Positions 33,937 to 42,023 of a stretch of DNA of 64,000 nucleotides are shown here, piece after piece. How positions within the stretch are numbered: position 1 is the stretch's first letter; the number at the start of each line of letters is the position of its first letter. The position numbers and the translations under genes were made by a program. Source of the stretch: Pseudoflavonifractor sp. Marseille-P3106 (lineage in GTDB: Bacteria > Bacillota > Clostridia > Oscillospirales > Oscillospiraceae); the NCBI GenBank assembly GCA_900169975.1, contig LT827123.1, positions 186,001-250,000 on the forward strand. The letters run 5' to 3'. Below the pieces are notes generated by a model. The model worked only from the letters and a program-made list of their open reading frames with translations, ran no database searches and had not been told where the DNA came from.

Positions 33937-34836
33937 ATGGAAGGTTTTGACGATGCGGCGATCCTGCTGCCCCCGGCCCTTCGAAAACGGGCGGAGGCTC
34001 TGCCGGGCACGGTGCGGCGCAGGGCGGAGGAGATCCGCCTGCGGGCGGGGAGGCCTCCCACGGTGAGTGTGGGAGCGGACGAGCTCCCCCTTCCCGGCGG
34101 GGAGGCGGTGACAGTGCGGGATCTGGAGCTGACAGTGGAGATCGCCACCCAGGCCAGCGCCCACGCTGCCCTGGAACGGGTGCGGCAGGGCTACTTCACC
34201 GTCCGGGGCGGGCATCGGATCGGGCTGTGCGGCAGTGCGGCCGCTGAAGGCGGGCAGGTGCGGAACCTGCGGACCCTCTCCTCCCTCAACATCAGAGTCG
34301 CCCATACCGTCCCCGGTTGCGGGGAAGGGGTGCTCCGGACGCTCTGCGCCTCGGGAAGCCTCCCCAATACCCTTCTCCTGGCCCCCCCGGGGGCGGGAAA
34401 GACCACCCTGCTCCGGGACCTGGTCCGGCTGGTCTCCGACGGCGGGGTCTGTCCCCCGATGCGGGTGGGGCTGGCCGATGAACGGGGGGAGGTTGCCGCC
34501 CTCTGGAACGGGGTGCCCCAGTTTGATGTGGGAGGGCGCACCGATGTGCTGGAGGGCTGTCCCAAGGCCCAGGGGCTCATGATGCTCCTGCGGGGGATGA
34601 ATCCCCAGGCGCTGGCCTGCGACGAGATCACCGCCCCCGCTGACTGCGCCGCGCTGGAACAGTGCGCCAACTGCGGTGTGAAGCTGCTGGCCACCGCCCA
34701 CGGGGCGGGGCCGGAGGATCTGGAACGCCGCCCCCTCTATCGGGAGCTGCTGGCCCGGCGGCTCTTCGAAGTCGTGGTGACCATCGACCGCCGGGGAGCG
34801 GGCTTCGACTACCGGGTGGAGGAGCTGCCATGTTAA
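33937..34836 (+). CDS. spoIIIAA: stage III sporulation protein AA (secretion-type ATPase)
   Basis: The cytoplasmic ATPase of the SpoIIIA-SpoIIQ channel that links mother cell and forespore; related to type II/IV secretion ATPases. 299 residues with Walker A in APPGAGKTTLLRDL (about residue 152), a GLADERGE acidic motif, Walker B-like ALACDEITAP (about 228), and a conserved HGAG His-box. The N-terminal region IRLRAGRPP matches family members. The stop overlaps spoIIIAB by seven bases. Confidence 0.95.
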   Translation: MEGFDDAAILLPPALRKRAEALPGTVRRRAEEIRLRAGRPPTVSVGADELPLPGGEAVTVRDLELTVEIATQASAHAALERVRQGYFTVRGGHRIGLCGSAAAEGGQVRNLRTLSSLNIRVAHTVPGCGEGVLRTLCASGSLPNTLLLAPPGAGKTTLLRDLVRLVSDGGVCPPMRVGLADERGEVAALWNGVPQFDVGGRTDVLEGCPKAQGLMMLLRGMNPQALACDEITAPADCAALEQCANCGVKLLATAHGAGPEDLERRPLYRELLARRLFEVVVTIDRRGAGFDYRVEELPC

Positions 34837-35342
34837 AACTGCTGGGGACGTTGCTTCTTCTGGGCGGCGGACTGGCCCTGGGCCTGGGCGCGGTGAAGGA
34901 ACTGGACGCCCGGGCCCGGGGGCTGGCCGCCATGGCGGCGGCGCTCAACCTGCTGGAGGGGGAGCTGGCCTTCCGCCTGCCCCCCATGCCCGACCTGCTG
35001 GAGACCCTGGCGCGCAGGGCAGCTCAGCCGGCGGCCGGTTTTTTTGCCGCCTGCGGACGGGGCATGGAGCATCTGGGGGAGCGGCCTTTTGAGACCATCT
35101 GGAATGACGCGCTGGCGGAGGAACCCATGGGGCTCTGCGAGGAGGACCGCGCCGTCCTCCGGGAGCTGGGCCCGGTGCTGGGCCGCTACGGCCCGGAGGA
35201 CCAGCGCCGGGCGGCGGAGGCCGCCCGGGGACGGCTGGAGGCCGCGGCGGAGCGGGTGCGGGAGCGCCGCCGCCGGGAGGGTCGGGCCTACGGCACTCTG
35301 GGACTGGCCATGGGGGCTTTTCTCACCATCTTACTGCTGTGA
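34830..35342 (+). CDS. spoIIIAB: stage III sporulation protein AB
   Basis: A 170-residue membrane protein, similar to GspF-type platform proteins, placed in the mother-cell membrane of the SpoIIIA channel. It has an N-terminal helix (LKLLGTLLLLGGGLALGLG), a cytoplasmic helical region (with LNLLEGELAFRLPPMPDLLE), and a C-terminal hydrophobic helix (GLAMGAFLTILLL). ATG at 34830 inside the end of spoIIIAA; translation coupling is likely. Confidence 0.9.
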   Translation: MLKLLGTLLLLGGGLALGLGAVKELDARARGLAAMAAALNLLEGELAFRLPPMPDLLETLARRAAQPAAGFFAACGRGMEHLGERPFETIWNDALAEEPMGLCEEDRAVLRELGPVLGRYGPEDQRRAAEAARGRLEAAAERVRERRRREGRAYGTLGLAMGAFLTILLL

Positions 35343-35355
35343 CGGGGGAACGGAT

Positions 35356-35550
35356 ATGGACGTGGACTTTATTTTTCGCATTGCGGCCATCGGAATTCTG
35401 GTGGCGGTGCTCAATCAGGTGCTCTCCCGCTCCGGGCGGGACGAGCAGGCTATGATGACCACGCTGGCCGGGCTGGTGGTGGTGCTGATGTTGGTGGTGC
35501 AGAAGATCAGCGACCTCTTCGTGCTGGTGAAGGGGCTGTTTGGGCTGTGA
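35356..35550 (+). CDS. spoIIIAC: stage III sporulation protein AC
   Basis: 64 residues, nearly all membrane: two helices (about 4-24 and 34-55) separated by a short loop RSGRDEQAMMTTLAG. The size, topology and the LNQVLSRSGRDEQA motif are those of SpoIIIAC. Begins 13 bases after spoIIIAB with GGGGGA-type site. Predicted component of the channel platform. Confidence 0.93.
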   Translation: MDVDFIFRIAAIGILVAVLNQVLSRSGRDEQAMMTTLAGLVVVLMLVVQKISDLFVLVKGLFGL

Positions 35551-35556
35551 CGGGCG

Positions 35557-35940
35557 ATGGATATTTTAAAACTGGCCGCCCTGGCGGTCACCGCCGCCCT
35601 CTGCGCTCTGGTGCTCCGAAAGCGGGTCCCGGAGCTGGCCGTGGTGCTGGCGCTGGCGGCGGGAATCCTTTTGATGAGCAGGGCCATGGAAGCCCTTGCC
35701 GGGGTGCGGGGGCTGATGGACGCTCTGGCCCGCACCGCGGGAGTTTCCCCGGAGGTCTGGAAGCCGGTGGTGAAGATCGTGGGGATCGGGGTCGTCACCC
35801 GGCTCTCCGCCGCGGTGTGCAAGGATGCCGGGGAGGGCGGCGTGGCCGCCTTCCTGGAGACGGCGGGCGGGGCGCTGGCTCTCTTCGCCGCTCTGCCGCT
35901 GGTAGAGACGGTGTTCGACACTCTGGGGGATCTGCTGTGA
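35557..35940 (+). CDS. spoIIIAD: stage III sporulation protein AD
   Basis: 127 residues with about four hydrophobic helices; it resembles a doubled version of SpoIIIAC (as in other spore formers). Characteristic segments are PELAVVLALAAGILLMSRAME and WKPVVKIVGIGVVTRLSAAVCKDAGE. It lies six bases after spoIIIAC. Part of the feeding-tube channel. Confidence 0.93.
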   Translation: MDILKLAALAVTAALCALVLRKRVPELAVVLALAAGILLMSRAMEALAGVRGLMDALARTAGVSPEVWKPVVKIVGIGVVTRLSAAVCKDAGEGGVAAFLETAGGALALFAALPLVETVFDTLGDLL

Positions 35941-35993
35941 GGCGGAGGGGGCCTTCGAGCCGTTGGGACGGCAATCGCCATCGGATCGGAGGT

Positions 35994-37085
35994 ATGATAA
36001 AGGGGTGCCTCTGCCTGTTCCTCCTGCTCCTGCTGCTGCCCGCCGCATGGGCGGGCGAGCTGGAGGACGCCGTGGGGATGGACAAGCTCAGCGGTGCGGC
36101 GGAGGAGTACTTAGACGGCTATCTGGATGTGGAGGATGTGGACGGAGGGGACTTTGCTTCCGGGGCGCAGGCCATCCTGAACACCGGCAGCGGCGAGCTG
36201 TCCGGGGCGCTTCGGCGGGCTGGGCGGAGCGGGGTCCTGCTGCTGGCGGTGGCTCTCCTCTGCGGTCTGGCCGAGACCATGAAGGACGAGCTGGGAGGCG
36301 GAGGGCTGGATCCGGTGCGGCTGGCTGGGACGGCGGCTGTGACCGCCATCGCCGCCGCGGACGTCTGCTCCCTCATGGGGCTGGGACGGCAGGCCATGGA
36401 GCAGATGGACGCCTTTTCCAAGGTGCTGCTGCCCACAGTCACGGCGGCCTGCGCGGCCGCCGGAGCCCCCGCGGCCGCTGTGGCCCGTCAGGGGGCGAGC
36501 CTGCTCTTTTTTGCCCTGCTCCTCACGGTGGCCGACCGGGTGCTGATGCCCCTGATCTACGCCTATGTGGCGGCTTCGGCGGCCCAGGCCGCACTGAACA
36601 ACGACGGCCTCAAGCGGGTGGCGGGACTGGTGAAGTGGGCGGTGACGGGCCTGCTCTCCTCCCTGCTGATGCTCTTCGTGTTCTACCTCACCGTCAGCGG
36701 GGCCGTGGCCGGAAACGCCGACGCCATGACCCAGAAGGCGGCCAAGACGGTGCTCTCCGGCATGGTGCCGGTGGTGGGCGGCATCCTTGCCGATGCCGCC
36801 GAGACCGTGGTGGCCGGGGCCGGAGTGCTGAAGGGGACGGTGGGCGTAGTGGGCCTGCTGGCGGTGCTGGCCATCTGTCTGATCCCCTTTCTCCAGCTGG
36901 GGGCGCACTATCTGGTCTATAAGGTGGCGGCCGCCCTCTCGGCCACGGTGACGCCGGGACCGGTGGCGGGGCTCATCGATTCCATTGGTTCGGCCTTTGC
37001 TCTGGTGCTGGGCATGACCGGCGGCAGCGCCCTCATTTTGTATGTGGCCCTGATCACGTCGTTGAAGGCGGTGAGTGTGGGATGA
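35994..37085 (+). CDS. spoIIIAE: stage III sporulation protein AE
   Basis: A 363-residue polytopic membrane protein with a cleavable-looking signal (IKGCLCLFLLLLLLPAAWA), an extracytoplasmic stretch, and about seven to eight further helices. Segments such as VADRVLMPLIYAYVAASAAQAAL, LKWAVTG-like and PVVGGILADAAETVVAGAGVLKG are family-typical. The ATG at 35994 is only one base after GGAGG, much closer than usual. No better start is in frame, so either initiation is weak or the true start differs. Overlaps spoIIIAF by four bases. Confidence 0.9.
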   Translation: MIKGCLCLFLLLLLLPAAWAGELEDAVGMDKLSGAAEEYLDGYLDVEDVDGGDFASGAQAILNTGSGELSGALRRAGRSGVLLLAVALLCGLAETMKDELGGGGLDPVRLAGTAAVTAIAAADVCSLMGLGRQAMEQMDAFSKVLLPTVTAACAAAGAPAAAVARQGASLLFFALLLTVADRVLMPLIYAYVAASAAQAALNNDGLKRVAGLVKWAVTGLLSSLLMLFVFYLTVSGAVAGNADAMTQKAAKTVLSGMVPVVGGILADAAETVVAGAGVLKGTVGVVGLLAVLAICLIPFLQLGAHYLVYKVAAALSATVTPGPVAGLIDSIGSAFALVLGMTGGSALILYVALITSLKAVSVG

Positions 37086-37561
37086 CCTTTTTAAAGGAAT
37101 GGCTCATGGGCGTGGTGGCCGCCGCGCTGGCGGTGGCGCTGGCTCAGGCCCTCACCCCGGAGGGCACGGTGAAAAAGGTGGGGAGACTGGTGGGGGGGCT
37201 GGTCCTCCTGCTGGCAGTCGTCGGTCCCCTGGGGCGGCTGGATCCGGAGGATCTGGCCGTAACGGCCGCCGCGTATGCCCCGTTGGAAGCGGAGGCGGGG
37301 GAGCGGAGCGGGGAAGAAGTGATGAAAACGCTCATAGCCCGGAAGGCGGGCGCATACATTGAGGACAAGGGAACGGCTCTGGGATGCGCATGCACTGCTG
37401 TGGTGGAGGTACAGGAGGACGACTCCGGCTGGCCGGTGCCCACGGCGGTCCAAATCAGCGGGAGCTGGACGGCGGAGCAGAAGAGGGCGCTCTCCCGGGC
37501 GGTGGCGGAGGATTTGTCCATCCCGGCGGAGCGGCAGAATTTTCAGGAGGATGTGCCATGA
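37082..37561 (+). CDS. spoIIIAF: stage III sporulation protein AF
   Basis: 159 residues. Two N-terminal hydrophobic helices (residues 4-24 and 33-52) anchor a soluble C-terminal domain (about 60-159) expected to adopt the ring-building RBM fold used by SpoIIIAG and AH. The pattern FLKEWLMGVVAAALAVALAQALTPEGTVKKV is typical of the family. Starts within the spoIIIAE stop (ATGA) and ends within the spoIIIAG start. Confidence 0.88.
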   Translation: MTFLKEWLMGVVAAALAVALAQALTPEGTVKKVGRLVGGLVLLLAVVGPLGRLDPEDLAVTAAAYAPLEAEAGERSGEEVMKTLIARKAGAYIEDKGTALGCACTAVVEVQEDDSGWPVPTAVQISGSWTAEQKRALSRAVAEDLSIPAERQNFQEDVP

Positions 37562-38070
37562 GCGGAAAAGAGTGGGGCGAAAAGCTGCGTTTGGCCCTGG
37601 GAAAGTGCAAATATGTCCTGCTGGTTGGGCTGGTGGGAGCGGTGCTCCTGCTGTTGCCCACCGGAGAAAAGACCGGGCAGACTGCTCCGGCCGCAGCGTC
37701 CGAGACCGACCTCTTTCAGGTGGAAAGCATGGAACGCCGCCTGGAGACGGCGCTCTCCCGGGTGGAGGGGGCGGGTGAGGTGACGGTGGTGCTTACCTTG
37801 AAGGACGGTCCCCGTCAGGTGCTGGCCCAGGACGGCAGCGCCAGCGAAGGAGACAGTCAGACCACCCGGGAGACCTCCACGGTCATGGCCTCCAAGGGGT
37901 CCGGCACCCAGGAGCCGGTGGCCCTCCAGGAGCTGGGACCCTGCTACCGGGGTGCGCTGGTGGTGGCGCCGGGGGCGGGGGATCCCCAGGTGCGGCTGGC
38001 ATTGAGCGAAGCGGTCTCTGCCCTCACCGGGCTGGGGGCCGATAAAATTTCGATCTGTAAGGGAAAGTGA
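37558..38070 (+). CDS. spoIIIAG: stage III sporulation protein AG
   Basis: 170 residues: a short cytoplasmic N-terminus, one helix (about 20-36), and an extracytoplasmic ring-forming domain with MERRLETALSRVEGAGEVTVVLTLKDG and a late GALVVAPGAGDPQVRLALSEAVSALTGLGADKI. SpoIIIAG forms a large multimeric ring in the intermembrane space. This copy is shorter than the 229-residue Bacillus one, mainly in the region before the ring domain, as in other Clostridia. Confidence 0.92.
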   Translation: MSGKEWGEKLRLALGKCKYVLLVGLVGAVLLLLPTGEKTGQTAPAAASETDLFQVESMERRLETALSRVEGAGEVTVVLTLKDGPRQVLAQDGSASEGDSQTTRETSTVMASKGSGTQEPVALQELGPCYRGALVVAPGAGDPQVRLALSEAVSALTGLGADKISICKGK

Positions 38071-38080
38071 GGAAAACGGT

Positions 38081-38656
38081 ATGAAACTCTGGAAGCGCAA
38101 TGCGGTGGTGGCCGCCATCGTCCTCTTCGTGTGTGTGGCGGTCTACCTGAACTGGTCTTATCAGCAGGAGGCCGCCGACACCGGAAAGACTCTGGGACAG
38201 GCGACTTTGGTGGATGGAAGAACCAAAGACCCCCTGCTGTCGGCAGCCTCGGCGGCCCCGGGAGAGAGCGGGAAGCCGGCCGAGACGGCAGGGGCCTCCA
38301 CCGGATACTTTGCCTCGGCCCGGCTCAACCGCCAGCAGGCCCGGGACAGTGCCCTGACCATGCTCCAGGACACGGTGAACAGCGACGCCGCCGACGCGGC
38401 GGCCAAGACGGAGGCCGGGACCGCCATAGAGACGCTGGCCACCGCCACCGTCTCTGAAGCCCAGATCGAGAATCTGGTCATCGCCAAGGGTTATGCCGAC
38501 TGTGTGGCCTTCATCAGCGACGGCGGCGTGTCGGTGGTGGTGTCGGCCACGGAGAACGGACTCCAGGACGCCGATGTGGCCCGCATCACGGAGATCGTCA
38601 CCGGCGAGACCGGCGTGCCCGCCAGCCAGATCAAGATCATCGAGGCAGAAGGGTGA
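38081..38656 (+). CDS. spoIIIAH: stage III sporulation protein AH
   Basis: 191 residues: an N-terminal anchor (about 8-26), a low-complexity Ala/Ser/Gly linker, and the YscJ/FliF-like ring domain from about residue 80, with the family phrase RQQARDSALTMLQDTVNSDAA and the end GVPASQIKIIE. In Bacillus it binds SpoIIQ across the intermembrane space. Last gene of the operon; the spoIIQ partner is not in this window. Confidence 0.94.
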   Translation: MKLWKRNAVVAAIVLFVCVAVYLNWSYQQEAADTGKTLGQATLVDGRTKDPLLSAASAAPGESGKPAETAGASTGYFASARLNRQQARDSALTMLQDTVNSDAADAAAKTEAGTAIETLATATVSEAQIENLVIAKGYADCVAFISDGGVSVVVSATENGLQDADVARITEIVTGETGVPASQIKIIEAEG

Positions 38657-38686
38657 ACAGACCTATTTTTCAGAGAAAAATTCTAT

Positions 38687-38714
38687 TTGTAATTTCCCTT
38701 TTTTGTGGTACAAT
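38687..38714 (+). promoter_or_regulatory. promoter of the Asp23-like gene
   Basis: TTGTAA (38687-38692), 16-base spacer, TACAAT (38709-38714), in an AT-rich stretch after spoIIIAH. Confidence 0.55.
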
Positions 38715-38759
38715 GTAAGCATAAGACTTTTGTCCCACAGGAAAGGAAGCGTGAAGCCA

Positions 38760-39152
38760 ATGGCCGAAGGGAAAGAATACATTTCCTGCCCGGATGAGCT
38801 GGGCTGCATCCATATTTCGGAAGATGTGCTGGCGGTGACCGCCGCGGCTGCCGCCTTGGAGGTGGAAGGGGTCGGGAGCCTGGCCGCCAATCTGGGCAGC
38901 GATATTGTGGAAATGCTGGCCGGGCGCAAAAACCTCAGCAAGGGCGTGCGGGTGACCGTTGCCGAGAACAGCGTCACGGTGGATATCTCCATCCTGGTGA
39001 AATACGGCTCCTCCATCCAGGAGGTGGCCAAGGGGGTGCAGGACGCGGTGTTCAACGCCATCGAGAACGCCAGCGGATTTACTGTGGCGGGGGTCAACGT
39101 CCATGTGGCGGGGATCACCTTCCATCACACTCCAAAATCCCATCAGGTGTAA
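38760..39152 (+). CDS. Asp23/Gls24 family envelope stress response protein (YqhY-like)
   Basis: 130 residues of the Asp23 family. It has the pattern GCIHISEDVLAVTAAAAALEVEGVGSLAANLGSD early and VTVDISILVKYGSSIQEVAKGVQDAVFNAIEN later, followed by VAGVNVHVAGI. Proteins in this position in Bacillus (YqhY) affect fatty-acid synthesis through acetyl-CoA carboxylase; there accBC lie beside it, here they do not. An in-frame GTG at 38751 is an alternative start. The AGGA site is three bases from GTG and about twelve from ATG, so neither spacing is ideal. Confidence 0.88.
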   Translation: MAEGKEYISCPDELGCIHISEDVLAVTAAAAALEVEGVGSLAANLGSDIVEMLAGRKNLSKGVRVTVAENSVTVDISILVKYGSSIQEVAKGVQDAVFNAIENASGFTVAGVNVHVAGITFHHTPKSHQV

Positions 39153-39163
39153 AAGGGGTGGGG

Positions 39164-39209
39164 AACGAGGTCTTTTCCGGCGGGGGTCCGCCGGAAAAGA
39201 CCTCGTTTT
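39164..39209 (+). terminator. terminator of the Asp23-like gene
   Basis: A perfect 20-base-pair stem (39164-39183 with 39188-39207), loop GGGT, then TTG. The T run is short but the stem itself ends in TT pairs. Confidence 0.75.
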
Positions 39210-39271
39210 GTCTGCTTTGGACCGGCTAAAGACGCCGGCGGGCTTTTTGCCGTTTTTGTGTGAATTAGGGG

Positions 39272-39311
39272 TTTATTTTTGCCCCAAGATTGTGTATACT
39301 AATGCGTATAC
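39272..39311 (+). promoter_or_regulatory. promoter of the nusB-recN cluster with two GTATAC palindromes
   Basis: TTTATT (39272-39277), 17-base spacer, TATACT (39295-39300). The -10 overlaps GTATAC (39294-39299), and a second GTATAC lies 12 bases downstream (39306-39311), offering an alternative -10 TATACA or a repeated binding site. Confidence 0.5.
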
Positions 39312-39353
39312 AATGGATAACCTGGGCCGTTAGGCCCTGATGGAGGGAACCGC

Positions 39354-39848
39354 ATGACCAGAAGCAACGCCCGTGAGATCGCCGTCCACTTTGTCTTTGA
39401 ACTGGGCTTTTCCAACCAGAGCGCAGATGAGCTGCTCTCCGCCGCACTGACCCGCACTTCCTTTGAGCAGATCGGGCAGGAGGAGCCCCTGTACGCCGAG
39501 TATCCCAACGCCGGGCAGCGGGAATACATAGAGCGGCTGGTGCGGGGCGTGTACCATCACGGCGCGGAGCTGGACGGCTACATCACCAAGTACGCCATCG
39601 GCTGGAATTTCTCCCGCATCCCCCGGGTGGTCACGGCCATTCTCCGGGTGTGCATGTATGAGATCCTTTACATGCAGGACATCCCCAACGCCGCCGCCAT
39701 CAACGAGGCGGTGGAGATGACCAAACACTATGAGGAGCAGGAGCTGGCGGCCTTTGTCAACGGTATCCTGGGCTCCTTCGTCCGGACGGAAAACCTTCCC
39801 GACCCCATGAGCCGCCCCGGCGCGGTCCAGCCCGAGAGCGGGGAGTGA
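39354..39848 (+). CDS. nusB: transcription antitermination factor NusB
   Basis: An RNA-binding helical protein that with S10 promotes antitermination of rRNA operons. 164 residues, a little longer than usual at the middle loop and C-terminus. Family phrases are NAREIAVHFVFEL (N-terminus), DGYITKYAIGWNFSRIPRVVTAILRVCMYEILYMQDIP spread over about 75-112, and AINEAVEMTKHY with FVNGILG. It heads a long co-directional cluster to recN. Confidence 0.95.
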   Translation: MTRSNAREIAVHFVFELGFSNQSADELLSAALTRTSFEQIGQEEPLYAEYPNAGQREYIERLVRGVYHHGAELDGYITKYAIGWNFSRIPRVVTAILRVCMYEILYMQDIPNAAAINEAVEMTKHYEEQELAAFVNGILGSFVRTENLPDPMSRPGAVQPESGE

Positions 39849-39850
39849 CC

Positions 39851-40786
39851 ATGGTCACCCTGGGGCTGGATACCAGCAACTACACCACTTCGGCGGCGGT
39901 TTTTGACGGGGCGGACGGCGTCAATGCCGGCCGCCTGCTGGAGGTGCGCCCCGGACAGCTGGGTCTCCGACAGTCGGAGGCCCTTTTCCAGCATGTGAAA
40001 GCCCTGCCCGGCCGGATGGCGGAGCTGGCGGAGTCCGGCGTCCTCCGGGACGTCGCCGCCGTGGCCGCCTCCGCCCGTCCCCGGGCGGTAGAGGGTTCCT
40101 ACATGCCCTGTTTTCTGGCAGGGGAGAGCCAGGGCAGGGCCCTGGCCGCCGCGCTGGGCGTGCCGTTTTTTGCCGTCTCCCACCAGCAGGGGCACCTGGC
40201 CGCCGCCGCCTGGTCCGCCGGGCGGATGGAGCTGCTGGACGCCCCCTTTCTGGCCTGGCATCTCTCCGGAGGCACCACCGAGCTGCTGTACGTTCAGCCC
40301 GAAGGGGCTAATGTCAAAGCCGGGCGCATCGGCGGCACCGCCGACATCTCGGCCGGACAGCTCATCGACCGCACCGGTGTGCTGCTGGGGCTGGACTTTC
40401 CCGCCGGGCGGGCTCTGGACGCCCTGGCCGCCGGGGCGGAGAAGGGCCCGAAGCGATTTAAGGTGAAAATGGACGGATTGGAGTTCTCCCTTTCCGGGAT
40501 GGAAAATCAGGTCCGGGCGCTGGCGGCGGGGGGCGTGGAGCCTGCCGCTGTGGCGCGCTTTGCGCTGGACACCGTCTCCGACGTGGTGCGTCGGACCACG
40601 GAGGAAGCCCGGAAACGGTATCCCGGCCTGCCGGTGCTCTGCTCCGGGGGCGTGGCCTCCAACTCCGGGCTGCGGCAGATGCTTACCGCATCCTGCGGAG
40701 CGCTCTTTGCCGAGCCTCGCTATTCCACCGACAACGCCATGGGGGTGGCCATCCTGGCGCACCGGCTTCTGGAGAGGGGGGAGTGA
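39851..40786 (+). CDS. short TsaD/Kae1-like protein (peptidase M22 family paralogue)
   Basis: 311 residues of the ASKHA fold. It keeps the metal-binding HxxxH (VSHQQGHLAAA) and a nucleotide-type AWHLSGGTTELLYV segment, plus LCSGGVASNSGLRQM near the end, but differs from canonical TsaD: N-terminal LGLDTSNYTTSAAVF replaces the usual start, and the linker regions are shortened. Canonical TsaD makes t6A in tRNA. This clostridial paralogue between nusB and xseA has no assigned role. ATG at 39851 with GGGGAG upstream is chosen over GTG at 39845. It ends two bases before xseA starts. Confidence 0.8.
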   Translation: MVTLGLDTSNYTTSAAVFDGADGVNAGRLLEVRPGQLGLRQSEALFQHVKALPGRMAELAESGVLRDVAAVAASARPRAVEGSYMPCFLAGESQGRALAAALGVPFFAVSHQQGHLAAAAWSAGRMELLDAPFLAWHLSGGTTELLYVQPEGANVKAGRIGGTADISAGQLIDRTGVLLGLDFPAGRALDALAAGAEKGPKRFKVKMDGLEFSLSGMENQVRALAAGGVEPAAVARFALDTVSDVVRRTTEEARKRYPGLPVLCSGGVASNSGLRQMLTASCGALFAEPRYSTDNAMGVAILAHRLLERGE

Positions 40787-40787
40787 C

Positions 40788-41975
40788 ATGGCCCAGAACG
40801 TACTTTCGGTCTCTCAGGTCAACGGACACATCAAGGGCCTGCTGGACGGCGATCCGCTCCTCTCCGGGCTCTTCGTCCGGGGCGAAGTGTCCAACTATAA
40901 AATGTATCCCTCCGGGCACCACTATTTTTCCCTCAAGGATGAGGGGGGCGCCATCCGCTGCGTCATGTTCCGCCGGGAGGCGTCCACCCTCCGGTTTCGG
41001 CCCCAGAGCGGCATGAAGGTGATCGCCTTCGGCCGGGTGGCGGTTTTCCCGCGGGACGGGCAGTATCAGCTCTATGTCAGCGCCCTCTCCCCCGACGGGG
41101 TGGGGGATCTCCACGCCGCCTTTGAACAGCTCAAGGCCCGGCTGGCCGCCGAGGGGCTGTTTGACGAAAACCATAAAAAGCCCCTTCCCCGTTTTCCCAA
41201 GCGTATCGCCCTGGTGACCTCTCCGGCGGGGGCGGCGGTGCGGGATATGCTCCGTATCCTGGGGGCCCGCTGGCCACAGAGCGAGGTATATGTGGTACCC
41301 TGCCGGGTCCAGGGGGCGGAGGCCCCCGGGGAGATCGCCGGGGCCATCGCCTGGGTCAACGCCCACGCGCTGGCCGACCTCATCATCACCGGCCGGGGGG
41401 GCGGGTCCATGGAGGACCTCTGGTGCTTCAACGACGAGGGCGTGGCGCGGGCCATTTACGCCTCCCGGATCCCGGTGATCTCCGCCGTGGGCCACGAGCC
41501 CGACGTGACCATCGCCGACTATGTGGCCGACCTTCGGGCGGCCACACCCTCCAACGCCGCCGAGCTGGCGGTGCCGGACCAGAATGAACAGTACGCCCTG
41601 CTGGCCCATCTGAGCCGGCGGATGGGCCGGGCCATGGAGCGGGAGCTGGCCGGGGCCCGCAGCGCGCTGGAACAGGCGGGGCGCAGCCGGATGCTCCAAA
41701 ACCCCATGAGCTGGGTGGACGACCGGCGGATGCTGCTGGACTACCAGCGGGACCGGCTGGCCCACGGCCTGACCGCCGCCATGGGGAAGGACCGGGAGCG
41801 CTTCGCCCGGCTGGCCGCCTCCCTGGATGCCCTCAGCCCCCTGAAGGTGCTGGGGCGGGGCTACGCCATTGCCCGTGGCCCCGGCGGGGTGGTGAAGTCC
41901 ACGGAGGATGTGATGCCGGGGGACGAGCTGAAGCTCCGCCTCTCTGACGGCGAGATCGCCTGTGAAGTGTTATAA
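40788..41975 (+). CDS. xseA: exodeoxyribonuclease VII large subunit
   Basis: Degrades single-stranded DNA processively with XseB. 395 residues: N-terminal OB-fold (residues 1-100; LFVRGEVSNYKMYPSGHHYFSLKDE split over it), the catalytic domain with RIALVTSPAGAAVRDM, DLIITGRGGGSMEDLWCFNDE and ISAVGHEPDVTIADYVADLRAATPSNAAEL, then a long coiled coil (about 290-350) and a C-terminal GYAI segment. The last part is somewhat shorter than E. coli XseA. Confidence 0.96.
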   Translation: MAQNVLSVSQVNGHIKGLLDGDPLLSGLFVRGEVSNYKMYPSGHHYFSLKDEGGAIRCVMFRREASTLRFRPQSGMKVIAFGRVAVFPRDGQYQLYVSALSPDGVGDLHAAFEQLKARLAAEGLFDENHKKPLPRFPKRIALVTSPAGAAVRDMLRILGARWPQSEVYVVPCRVQGAEAPGEIAGAIAWVNAHALADLIITGRGGGSMEDLWCFNDEGVARAIYASRIPVISAVGHEPDVTIADYVADLRAATPSNAAELAVPDQNEQYALLAHLSRRMGRAMERELAGARSALEQAGRSRMLQNPMSWVDDRRMLLDYQRDRLAHGLTAAMGKDRERFARLAASLDALSPLKVLGRGYAIARGPGGVVKSTEDVMPGDELKLRLSDGEIACEVL

Positions 41976-42023
41976 CGGCGGGGAGGACCCGCCTGTCCCA
42001 TTTTTCTCAAAGGAGGAAACGCG

